Below, one piece after another: positions 1-6,819 of a stretch of DNA of 29,662 nt. Position numbers and translations under genes: made by a program. The stretch spans positions 1-29,662 of the IMG/VR virus record IMGVR_UViG_3300044634_000110. One strand, 5' to 3'. Every line of letters begins with the position of its first letter. Within the stretch, counting starts at the first letter, position 1. The stretch comes from a virus. The notes under the pieces are model-generated. The model was not told the origin of the DNA, did not search any database, and saw only the letters and a program-made list of their open reading frames with translations.

Positions 1-127
1 CAAATGTTTAGCAAAGATACAAATACAAACAATCCAAACAACAATGCCAACGGCAAAGGCTCTTTTTTCGTTATTCGGCATCTTCTTTCTTTTTAAATAT
101 TTTCTCAACTGATGTTAAACCTAATGT
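1..127. repeat. Terminal direct repeat (left copy)
   Basis: The first 127 bases are identical to the last 127 (29536-29662). The repeat includes the promoter-like site before the GIY-YIG gene and the 3' end of the holin-like gene. A length of exactly 127 is a common assembler k-mer size, so this is best read as the overlap of a circular contig and not as a biological terminal repeat. The left and right ends are therefore adjacent in the real molecule. Confidence 0.95.
12..42 (-). promoter_or_regulatory. Bacteroidetes-type promoter before GIY-YIG/lysozyme genes
   Basis: On the minus strand a TATCTTTG box (12-19) fits the Bacteroidetes -7 consensus TAnnTTTG, and a GTTG (39-42) lies 19 bases upstream, fitting the -33 TTG element. 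The duplicate copy is at 29547-29577. Transcription would start around base 5 and reach the ATG at 29528 about 18 bases past the -7 box. It would restart transcription after the holin-like gene and drive the endonuclease and lysozyme. Both elements and spacing are seen; activity is inferred. Confidence 0.55.
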
Positions 128-295
128 TCCAAAAGCTAACATAGCAACCGCCTCTACCAAAATTGCACTTGGAGCCGTATGCTCCTCACTAAATTGGTTG
201 TGATACATTGTAGCACATAAAGCAATAGTACATAATAACCCACAAAGTCTTTTCATGCTATATCTTCCGTTGTCTTCTGTAAAAAATTGTTTCAT
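71..295 (-). CDS. Putative holin (two membrane segments)
   Basis: 74 aa. It has a short polar N-terminus (FFTEDNGRYSMKRL), then two hydrophobic segments (about residues 16-30 and 45-60) and a charged C-terminus (KIFKKKEDAE). This size and topology fit a small holin that sits in the inner membrane and releases the lysozyme at 28289-28891. It lies in a block of small membrane and secreted proteins and, after closing the circle, directly upstream of the endonuclease and lysozyme genes. The family identity is from topology and position only. The 55-aa protein at 1719-1886 has similar topology and is a rival candidate; one may be an antiholin. Confidence 0.55.
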   Translation of the reverse strand: MKQFFTEDNGRYSMKRLCGLLCTIALCATMYHNQFSEEHTAPSAILVEAVAMLAFGTLGLTSVEKIFKKKEDAE

Positions 296-296
296 C

Positions 297-692
297 TTAT
301 TGTAATTGATTGAATTGAAAAACTATTATGAAAATTAATAGAATCTTACTCCAAGCGTGTAACTTATCTATTTTTTTTTGGTTTTCTTCCCAGTCTTGGT
401 ATAAAGACTTGTTAAGTGAGTATTTATACTTCCAATTATAGAAGCTATCTTTTTGAGCAGATATTGAATTGAATATAGAGTCATATTTAACGTTTTTAAT
501 CTTCAAGTTTTCTTTTAGTAAACTTATTGTATCGTTGTATTTACTATACAATTTGTTTATTTCTTCGCCTTGCTCAACTGACATTATAATAACTGAATCA
601 CCCTTGTAAAACCTTTTAATAGGGTATTGGGAGTAACTTAAATGGCACAATAGAATCAGTACTAACACTATCCAGCTTTGCTTTTGTCTCAT
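297..692 (-). CDS. Secreted/membrane protein with coiled coil, lysis block
   Basis: 131 aa, not recognised. The N-terminus looks like a signal peptide (WIVLVLILLCHLSYSQ, about residues 7-22). A charged helical middle contains spaced Leu/Ile and many Lys/Asp, and a hydrophobic stretch near the C-terminus (about 116-127, ILLIFIIVF) could be a membrane segment. The gene overlaps the 3' end of the lipoprotein gene 616-909 by 77 bases in another frame and is followed one base later by the holin-like gene. The position suggests a lysis or envelope role, perhaps part of the spanin complex, but this is inference. Confidence 0.55.
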   Translation of the reverse strand: MRQKQSWIVLVLILLCHLSYSQYPIKRFYKGDSVIIMSVEQGEEINKLYSKYNDTISLLKENLKIKNVKYDSIFNSISAQKDSFYNWKYKYSLNKSLYQDWEENQKKIDKLHAWSKILLIFIIVFQFNQLQ

Positions 693-909
693 TTAGTTCC
701 TCCTTTAGTTCTTTTATTGTCGTTACGGCTTCGGTTACTATTTGTTTTTGTTTTTTGTCTGCTTTGTCTTGAACCTTTATAGTTAGTTCAATGTTCTGGT
801 TAATCTTGCCTAAAAGTTTCTCTAACTCAATGTCTTCTTTTATTGTTTCGCTTGGACTTTGAGCCGTAACTCCACATCCAGCCAAAAAGACTAATAAAAG
901 GCATCTCAT
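616..909 (-). CDS. Small lipoprotein, o-spanin-like
   Basis: 97 aa. A very short signal (MRCLLLVFLAG) ends in a lipobox LAGC with Cys12 as the likely lipidated residue. The rest is a charged coiled coil (about 25-80) followed by a Pro-containing tail. An outer-membrane lipoprotein immediately after a small inner-membrane coiled-coil protein (909-1175, stop and start overlapping as TAATG) is the layout of two-component spanins, which disrupt the outer membrane at lysis. The lipobox and coiled coil are seen; the spanin role is inferred. Its 3' end overlaps the next gene by 77 bases. Confidence 0.6.
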   Translation of the reverse strand: MRCLLLVFLAGCGVTAQSPSETIKEDIELEKLLGKINQNIELTIKVQDKADKKQKQIVTEAVTTIKELKEELNETKAKLDSVSTDSIVPFKLLPIPY

Positions 910-1175
910 TACTTTAAACCTTTAATTGCTCCTAATTCAGCCAAAGTAGAAAGTTTAGTCGTAGAAACTGCTGATAAACTATCCGACTTTCTCAAGGCAT
1001 CACTAACCACATCAACCCTATGCTCTAACTTTTCTATGCGTACATCTTGGCTTTTTGCTTGATCTTGAAACGTAGAACGAATATCTACATACAAAGCACC
1101 TATTGCACCCATTACGATAAATAAAGTTCCCACAACTGGGTTCTTTGCAAACTCCTTAAATTTTATTGGTAGCAT
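909..1175 (-). CDS. Membrane-anchored coiled-coil protein, i-spanin-like
   Basis: 88 aa. One membrane segment (about residues 13-30, VVGTLFIVMGAIGALYV) precedes a helical domain with heptad-like spacing (about 35-80). This is the usual plan of an inner-membrane spanin subunit that reaches into the periplasm to meet the lipoprotein encoded next (616-909). It begins 2 bases after the stop of 1177-1719 and its own stop shares one base with the lipoprotein ATG, suggesting translational coupling. Spanin sequences diverge strongly, so the call rests on architecture. Confidence 0.55.
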   Translation of the reverse strand: MLPIKFKEFAKNPVVGTLFIVMGAIGALYVDIRSTFQDQAKSQDVRIEKLEHRVDVVSDALRKSDSLSAVSTTKLSTLAELGAIKGLK

Positions 1176-1176
1176 A

Positions 1177-1719
1177 TTAAAACTTTTTATAATAACCTAA
1201 ACTATAATTGTTTGTTGTAGCGTTTAACAAAAATAAGCCTTTTTTTGGGGTGTAATATCCCAAGCCAAGCCCTAACCCTAATTTATTGTCAAATGCCCTT
1301 AAATCGGTTAAAAAGCCCAAATAAATGGCACTCTTATCCTTTTTAGTTATAGTTGTAGTATTGTAAATCGTTTTATAGGCAATTTCAGCCTTAAATAACC
1401 TTGATTGTATCTTGTTCTGGGAAATAGAATCTTGTATGTAAAACTTGCTTGAATCTTGGGTAATTGTGTCCTTGTAAACCCTTGTAGCGTAGTAATCGTT
1501 TAAAACTTGTATAGTGTCGTGTATGAAGATAGAATCTTCTAAAACTCTGTAAATCTCAAAAGGTATGTCTTTGCCTTTTTTGTATTTTACTATTGTATCC
1601 TTAGAGTAAATAGTATCTATTTGCGTAACTATGATTGGCTTGTCGCCTATGTACTTTGACTTATCAAAGATGAAAAATATCAGTACTGCTATTAGCAATG
1701 TAATAACAACTGATTTCAC
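1177..1719 (-). CDS. Membrane-anchored protein with beta-rich C-terminus
   Basis: 180 aa, family not recognised. It starts with GTG (minus strand, 1719-1717), sharing one base with the stop of the preceding 55-aa gene. An N-terminal membrane segment (SVVITLLIAVLIFFIF, about 3-18) is followed by a long helical region with recurring DTI/DSI tripeptides (about 35-100). The Gly- and aromatic-rich end (about 130-180, with a GLGLGLGYY run) could form beta strands. It may span the periplasm like a one-protein spanin, or be an envelope protein made during lysis. The lysis role is inferred from neighbours. Confidence 0.6.
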   Translation of the reverse strand: MKSVVITLLIAVLIFFIFDKSKYIGDKPIIVTQIDTIYSKDTIVKYKKGKDIPFEIYRVLEDSIFIHDTIQVLNDYYATRVYKDTITQDSSKFYIQDSISQNKIQSRLFKAEIAYKTIYNTTTITKKDKSAIYLGFLTDLRAFDNKLGLGLGLGYYTPKKGLFLLNATTNNYSLGYYKKF

Positions 1720-1886
1720 TACTTTTTCTTTTTAGTCTGCTTGTAAATTGCGATACATCCAGAGATAGTACCAACCAATGCTGCCGAAAACTGAACGACT
1801 GGAACAAAGTTGCCAAAGCTAATTAACGCACCAGAGATGCTTAAAAATATACTTAGAATCGGTTGGTTACTATCGTGATGGTGCAT
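1719..1886 (-). CDS. Small two-helix membrane protein, holin-like
   Basis: 55 aa. Translation begins MHHHDSNQPI, then gives two hydrophobic segments (about 11-25 and 31-48) and ends with a KQTKKKK tail. A short polar start, two membrane helices and a basic C-terminus fit small holins. It fills the gap between the 47-aa gene (stop at 1888) and the next start at 1719, sharing bases with the latter, which supports real expression. It competes with the 74-aa protein (71-295) for the holin role. A His-rich start is unusual. Confidence 0.55.
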   Translation of the reverse strand: MHHHDSNQPILSIFLSISGALISFGNFVPVVQFSAALVGTISGCIAIYKQTKKKK

Positions 1887-1887
1887 T

Positions 1888-2031
1888 TTAGTCTTCTTTT
1901 ACTTCTTGTGTTTGCTCTGCTTGTAATTGACCAAAGAATTGGATCAATGGTAATCCGTAAGCCGTTGGAATAGTGTTAATGAATTTCACTAACTCTTCTA
2001 ATTGTTCTTTTGTGATTTTTACTTCGTTCAT
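1888..2031 (-). CDS. Small hypothetical protein after tail fibre
   Basis: 47 aa, acidic and helical (starts MNEVKITKEQLEELVKF, ends QTQEVKED), with no membrane segment. It begins 18 bases after the upstream tail-fibre stop and ends 1 base before the ATG of the 55-aa membrane protein. A TAAATTTG promoter-type box overlaps the fibre stop 13 bases before its ATG. Function unknown. The fit to the gap and the tight junctions support it as a gene at the head of the lysis block. Confidence 0.5.
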   Translation of the reverse strand: MNEVKITKEQLEELVKFINTIPTAYGLPLIQFFGQLQAEQTQEVKED

Positions 2032-2044
2032 ATATGTTTTTTTA

Positions 2045-2052
2045 CAAATTTA
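2045..2052 (-). promoter_or_regulatory. TAAATTTG -7-type box before lysis block
   Basis: A TAAATTTG octamer on the minus strand matches the Bacteroidetes -7 consensus TAnnTTTG and lies 13 bases before the ATG at 2031, overlapping the stop of the tail-fibre gene. No clear TTG was found 17-24 bases upstream, so it is a partial match. The following bases (TAAAAA) resemble those after the same octamer at 13180-13187. Confidence 0.35.
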
Positions 2053-3261
2053 GGATTTATTCTCTAATGCTGATACTTTAGCAGAAAGTTCCTTTATTGC
2101 CTCTACTAATAATGCGTCAAAATGGAAAGGCAAACTCAATGATTTAATTTTATCATCTTCAATAATTTCTTTTTGAGTATCACTTGCATTTGTTTCAGCT
2201 ACCCATTCTGGGAATATTTCCATCACTTCATCTGCTATAAAACCAGCACTTTCTTTTTTACCAAATTCTGTATAGCCTTCTTTCCAATCAAATGTTACTC
2301 CTCTTAATTGCAATATTTTATCTAAAGCATTATCTATTGTTTTAACATTTTCTTTTAGTCTAATATCAGATGAGTTTGCCCATGAGCCACCACCTGGCTT
2401 ATATCCCTGACCACCTACATATAAATCACCATACATGCTAACTATTCCATTAGCTGAAATTCTCATTCTTTCTGTTACACCGCCACCGCCAGTCCAAAAT
2501 GTTAATCTACCATTGCTTAAACCTGTATCAGTTTCACCTTTAATTTGAGCACGAATTAATCCATCCCATTGATAATTATACCAGCTAATATCCCCCAAAG
2601 AGCCACCAGTATTACTATTTGCAGCAAAATATAATGATTTTGGTGTATTTAATTGAGCATTATCAATTTGAATATTACCCCCACTTGTAATACGCATTCT
2701 TTCGGTAGCCCCAGTTCCAAGTAATAAATTATTAACTGCGTTTACTACAAAGTCAGTAGAAGATGCACCTGCTATAATCCAATCTGCATTACTTACATAA
2801 CCTAAATCAGAACCATTTCTTCTCCATCTCATACCTACATCACCAACACCGCCTCTTTCTAATCTTAATTCAGCAGTTCCACTACTATTAAAAGCGTGTA
2901 ATAAAACACTTGGACTATTTGTTCCAATTCCTACATTACCAGCGTTGTTAATGTACAATCGTGTTGCACTATTAATAGCCAAACTTACATTATCTACACC
3001 GCTTAAAATTGTAGCAGTTGAAGATGCAGCTAAAGCAAAATTTCCAGCACCAGGAGTAACACCAGTTGAATATATAGCACCAAAACCAGCACCGCCAGTA
3101 TATGCTCTAACATTTAAACCTTGTGTGCCATCCCAAAACCTACTTGCACCAGTAACTTCAAATTTAAAGCTACCAGAAGGAGAGCCACCTATACCTATGT
3201 TATTAGATGCGTCTTGCCATAAACCATTTGTTAGTAAGCCAGTTGAGAAAGTTTTTCCCAT
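2050..3261 (-). CDS. Tail fibre protein with S74 chaperone domain
   Basis: 403 aa. The body has beta-rich segments with repeated GNVGIGTNSPS and ERMRITSGGN motifs typical of trimeric phage fibres. The C-terminal part begins with SSDIRLKENV (about residue 295), the hallmark of the peptidase S74 intramolecular chaperone, which assembles the trimer and then cleaves itself off; the Ser and Lys of this motif are present. The end (about 385-403) is a short coiled coil. It begins 6 bases after the stop of the larger fibre gene, with which it shares motifs at protein and DNA level. It likely contacts the host surface. Confidence 0.85.
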   Translation of the reverse strand: MGKTFSTGLLTNGLWQDASNNIGIGGSPSGSFKFEVTGASRFWDGTQGLNVRAYTGGAGFGAIYSTGVTPGAGNFALAASSTATILSGVDNVSLAINSATRLYINNAGNVGIGTNSPSVLLHAFNSSGTAELRLERGGVGDVGMRWRRNGSDLGYVSNADWIIAGASSTDFVVNAVNNLLLGTGATERMRITSGGNIQIDNAQLNTPKSLYFAANSNTGGSLGDISWYNYQWDGLIRAQIKGETDTGLSNGRLTFWTGGGGVTERMRISANGIVSMYGDLYVGGQGYKPGGGSWANSSDIRLKENVKTIDNALDKILQLRGVTFDWKEGYTEFGKKESAGFIADEVMEIFPEWVAETNASDTQKEIIEDDKIKSLSLPFHFDALLVEAIKELSAKVSALENKS

Positions 3262-3267
3262 AATATT

Positions 3268-6099
3268 TTATTTTACTAATTGTTTTAATTCGTCTATTTG
3301 CTTTTGCTGCTCTTGGATTGCTTTTGTTAATAAAGCTATCATATTTTGATAAGCTAATGCATCTGGGCTACCATCGTCTGCGTATGTAACAAATTCATTT
3401 AACCCTAATGCATCTATTTCCTCTGCTATTAATCCAGCGAATTGTTTATCACCATCATTAGGATTTTTACCTTTATAATAAACTGGTCGCATTCCCATTA
3501 CCTCAGCTAATCCTTTATCGTAATCTCTTACTTCTTTTTTATACTTTAAAGAAGATGTTGAACGCTCTAATCCACCAGAAGCAGTTACGACTAAGTTAGC
3601 CGCAGCACCACTTGTATTATTATATGGAGAAACCGCAGAAGTACCAGTATTAACAAAACCATCACTTCTAACATAGAATACACCAGTACTTGTATTTGCT
3701 AAAAATAGTATAAATGATGAATTGTCTGAAGTTGCTGATTTTACATATAGTCTTGCTCCTGAATCAGAGCCATTTATACCTACATTTCCAGCAGATGTAA
3801 TACGCATTCTTTCGGTATTGTTAGTACCTAAAACTAAATGTTGGTTTGCTCTATTAAATACATAGGCTTCATTTGATGAACCTTGCCCAACGTATAATTC
3901 ATTTGCACTTGTACCAGCATTAGCCCAAAAAGTAACGGCAGCACTTGTACTTGCACCAGTCGCAATTGTTAATTTATCTCCTGGCGAACTTGTACCAATT
4001 CCTACATTACCAGTAGAGGTTATTACCATTCTTTGATTTATTCCACCAGTATAAAAATTCATATCTACACCAGAAGGAGTAAATAAAAACGCTTTACCAG
4101 CTAAAGCATTAGTTACAGATGCGTTACCATAACCTAAAATAATTCTTTCTGCACCAGTACTATCATATACATCTATTGAGCTATAATATCCGCTATTATT
4201 ATTTTGAATAGACATTAAATGTCCAGCATAATTTGCTACAAAATTAAATGCAGTATTAGGAGTGGCAGTACCAAATCCTATTTGTGTACCATTATCATAA
4301 ATCAAGCTATTCCCTAACACACCAGATGCAGTCCACTTAGAGATATAGTTTGTTGTACCAGTTCCTAAGACAAGAGTTCCATTAGCAGCTGGTAGTGTGT
4401 ATGTGTATGATGTGTTTGTAGACCACGCTGAAAAATCAAAAGTAAATGTCTTTAAATTCCCTGATGATACGGATTGTGAAATTGCAACTTGACCAGTTGT
4501 ACTTGATAAATAAGAATAACCAGCAGTATAACCTATGCCAGTACTCATTATTTTAAACTGATAAAAAGATTCCGTTATTACACCACTTGATTGTAAAGCA
4601 TAGCTTCCTAAGTTAACGCTTGATGTCGCCCCAGTATATGGTACATATCCAGTTAAACTTGGAATATCACTTGTAAGAGCAATAGTTCCACTTGTAGAAG
4701 GGAATGTATATGTATAAGTTGCAGGAGAACCTACAAAATTTAAAATAATTCCTTTTGCAGTTGTTCCATCTGCCAATTTCATTGATAAAGTAGAACCAGA
4801 ACCAGAACCACTTTTATCAAATGCCATTGCTATATAATTGCCAGTACCTACTAAAGATGCACCTACTTTAAAATTCGCACTTTGGTCAAATAAAGGTGAT
4901 GCTGAAAATATTGCATTATCACTAAATGTCTTTGCCCCAGTAAATGTCTGTGTCCCTTCTAATAAGGCGAAAGTTCCGTTTATATTAGGGAATTTATAAT
5001 TTCTTGAATAACTACCAGTACCCAAATCTGTAATATCTAATGAAATTGATTTTAATGCACCAGTAGATGAAGGATTTTGAGTAAGATAAAATTTGCTATC
5101 TGTACTTGATAAAAAACTTTGATTTGAACTAAAAAATGGACTTGCATTAATATCAAAAGCATAACCATTTGTTGATATAAAATTTAATGCAGTTGCATTA
5201 TATGAACCTAAATCAACATTAGTAGTTGCTCCAGTATAAGGAACATATCCAGTTAAATCTGGACCAGTTGAAACAGAACCATCTGCCATTAAGTATTGGC
5301 TCGATGTACCACCATTTTTAACTAAAGTAGTTGCGTTTAATGTACCTATAATAGTTGCAGCATTACCACTACCACTTGTTTTGTTTATATATAATCCTTC
5401 TCCATTGCCACCCTTTGTTATGTTTAAAGCTATTCCACTACCGCTTGAATGATTAATAGCAAAAGTATCACTACCACCGTTTGATGCAAAAGAACCTGTT
5501 GCACCTGTAATAACATCAGCTGTCAAATCAAATGTCCCTAAATCAACATTAGCAGTCGCACCAGTGTAAGGCACATATCCAGTCAAAGAAGGGAAGGTTG
5601 TTAAATTACCTGCTCCGTTAATATATTGCCCACTTGTTCCAGCAAATCCTATGTTAATCGTTCCGCTTGTAGTAATAGGAGAACCAGTTATTGTTAGAGC
5701 ATCACCACTTTCAGTTAAAGCTACGCTTGTTACAGTTCCACTCGCCCCTGCTGATTTTTGCCAAGTTCCACTTCCGTAAATTACCCAATCGCCCACCGCA
5801 AAAGTAATAGGACCAGCACCGAAGTTTACTGTACCTGCTACATTACAAATATATAAATCGCCATCATCGCCCACTCCGTTTGTTAAAGTAGGAGTATTAG
5901 TTGATGCGTTCCAAGTACCTAAATAAGTAATAACTGAAGATGGAAGCTGACTTAATGGAACTTTACCGCTTGAATCAAGCGTAGCGACTCCATTTGCACC
6001 ACCATAAGGAACTGAACTAACAATACCAGCCGTGCCAGTTAATACACCTTCTAAACTTCTAACCTTTGCACCAGAACTTATTACTATTTGATTACTCAT
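3268..6099 (-). CDS. Large tail fibre / receptor-binding protein with S74 domain
   Basis: 943 aa. An N-terminal domain (about 1-120) with IVISSGAKV and YLGTWNAST probably attaches to the tail tip. It is followed by at least three copies of the module GYVPYTGATxxVxLGxY (near residues 174, 282 and 483), then fibre motifs such as GNVGIGTSSP and ERMRITSAGN. The C-terminus (about 845-943) has a divergent S74 start (STSSLKYKKEVRDYDKGL) and an EEIDALGL segment, ending in a coiled coil (IQEQQKQIDELKQLVK). The usual Asp after Ser is missing, so self-cleavage is less certain than in the neighbour. It probably forms the main adhesion fibre. Confidence 0.85.
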   Translation of the reverse strand: MSNQIVISSGAKVRSLEGVLTGTAGIVSSVPYGGANGVATLDSSGKVPLSQLPSSVITYLGTWNASTNTPTLTNGVGDDGDLYICNVAGTVNFGAGPITFAVGDWVIYGSGTWQKSAGASGTVTSVALTESGDALTITGSPITTSGTINIGFAGTSGQYINGAGNLTTFPSLTGYVPYTGATANVDLGTFDLTADVITGATGSFASNGGSDTFAINHSSGSGIALNITKGGNGEGLYINKTSGSGNAATIIGTLNATTLVKNGGTSSQYLMADGSVSTGPDLTGYVPYTGATTNVDLGSYNATALNFISTNGYAFDINASPFFSSNQSFLSSTDSKFYLTQNPSSTGALKSISLDITDLGTGSYSRNYKFPNINGTFALLEGTQTFTGAKTFSDNAIFSASPLFDQSANFKVGASLVGTGNYIAMAFDKSGSGSGSTLSMKLADGTTAKGIILNFVGSPATYTYTFPSTSGTIALTSDIPSLTGYVPYTGATSSVNLGSYALQSSGVITESFYQFKIMSTGIGYTAGYSYLSSTTGQVAISQSVSSGNLKTFTFDFSAWSTNTSYTYTLPAANGTLVLGTGTTNYISKWTASGVLGNSLIYDNGTQIGFGTATPNTAFNFVANYAGHLMSIQNNNSGYYSSIDVYDSTGAERIILGYGNASVTNALAGKAFLFTPSGVDMNFYTGGINQRMVITSTGNVGIGTSSPGDKLTIATGASTSAAVTFWANAGTSANELYVGQGSSNEAYVFNRANQHLVLGTNNTERMRITSAGNVGINGSDSGARLYVKSATSDNSSFILFLANTSTGVFYVRSDGFVNTGTSAVSPYNNTSGAAANLVVTASGGLERSTSSLKYKKEVRDYDKGLAEVMGMRPVYYKGKNPNDGDKQFAGLIAEEIDALGLNEFVTYADDGSPDALAYQNMIALLTKAIQEQQKQIDELKQLVK
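4620..5593 (-). repeat. Three dispersed VPYTGAT modules in tail fibre
   Basis: Three similar blocks of about 60-70 bases lie near 4620-4670, 5215-5262 and 5545-5593. Each encodes LTGYVPYTGAT followed by a VDLG or VNLG strand. They are imperfect repeats at DNA level, diverged mainly at third positions. Such internal repeats can let a fibre change length by recombination. Confidence 0.75.
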
Positions 6100-6113
6100 T
6101 TATCTAAATTTAT

Positions 6114-6800
6114 CTATTGAAATAATGATCTAACATACTCACCACTACCTAAAGCACGGCTAAAAGTTAAAACCCCAGTTAAAGTATTCCATTTAACCTC
6201 CTCGTCAATTGGAGTACCAGTTGTTAAAATAGTTTGAACATCGATACCACCTCTTGATACATAAAGACAAGTTTTGCCTATTAAATCACTATAAGTAATT
6301 GTTGTTTCTCCACCTGCTGCCGTATATCCTTTTGTAAACACCGAACCGCCTATGATAACCACTCCGCTTGGGCTAATTGATGTTCCGCTTGTGCCATAAG
6401 CACCAGAACCTTGTAAACTAACCGAATAAGTAGCTATGTCCTTATAAGGAGCATTGATACTCAAACTTGTTAAATTACAATTTCCACTAATAATCACTAA
6501 TCCATCAACTCCGTTATCTATTACGAATTTTACTAATATCGTTTCTCTATCTTTTTGTTGCTCTAATAAAAACAAATAACCATAGTTGTCTAAGGTTATC
6601 AAGCCATCGCAAGTGATTGTCCAACTGGCTACATCGTTCTTAAATTCACGATACCAAGCAGAACTTTGAGAAGTTACTTCTTTTTGATCTACATTAACAT
6701 TGAAAGTACAATTGGTAGAACACGCAAAAGGTATATCCGTTTCCGTTTCTGCATCATACTTGTAGAGCATTATATTTTTACCTATTACTTTATCTGCCAT
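6114..6800 (-). CDS. Tail-tube-fold protein (second copy)
   Basis: 228 aa. The N-terminal two-thirds (MADKVIGKNIMLYKYD... through NAPYKDIATYSVSLQG, about 1-135) reads like a TP901-1-type tail tube fold, similar in plan to the 149-aa tube protein at 10906-11355: a MA(D/E) start, a short cysteine-containing strand, a Trp/Thr strand and a closing strand before a Gly-rich linker. After the linker (SGAYGTSGTSISPSG), an extra C-terminal beta domain follows (about 160-228). Its place between the hub-like protein and the fibres suggests a baseplate or fibre-connecting ring. An octamer TAACTTTG sits 4 bases before the ATG. Confidence 0.55.
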   Translation of the reverse strand: MADKVIGKNIMLYKYDAETETDIPFACSTNCTFNVNVDQKEVTSQSSAWYREFKNDVASWTITCDGLITLDNYGYLFLLEQQKDRETILVKFVIDNGVDGLVIISGNCNLTSLSINAPYKDIATYSVSLQGSGAYGTSGTSISPSGVVIIGGSVFTKGYTAAGGETTITYSDLIGKTCLYVSRGGIDVQTILTTGTPIDEEVKWNTLTGVLTFSRALGSGEYVRSLFQ

Positions 6801-6804
6801 TGTC

Positions 6805-6812
6805 CAAAGTTA
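6805..6812 (-). promoter_or_regulatory. TAACTTTG box 4 bases before start
   Basis: TAACTTTG, then GACA, then the ATG at 6800 on the minus strand. It matches the Bacteroidetes -7 box; if used, the transcript would begin almost at the ATG. The same octamer with the same 4-base gap precedes the genes starting at 15091 and 21216. No -33 TTG was found here. Confidence 0.35.
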
Positions 6813-6819
6813 AATTATA

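Noticed and set aside
1-127. Terminal repeat as a true phage direct terminal repeat
   Set aside because: Exactly 127 bases is a common assembler k-mer, and the repeat cuts into the holin-like coding sequence without terminase-site features. Circular overlap is the simpler reading.
2945-3349. Plus-strand ORF of 134 codons
   Set aside because: Lies opposite the tail-fibre genes, Pro/Ala-rich as a mirror of fibre repeats, with no recognisable domain.
4620-5593. Repeats as a CRISPR array
   Set aside because: Repeats are in frame within a fibre gene, imperfect and irregularly spaced.
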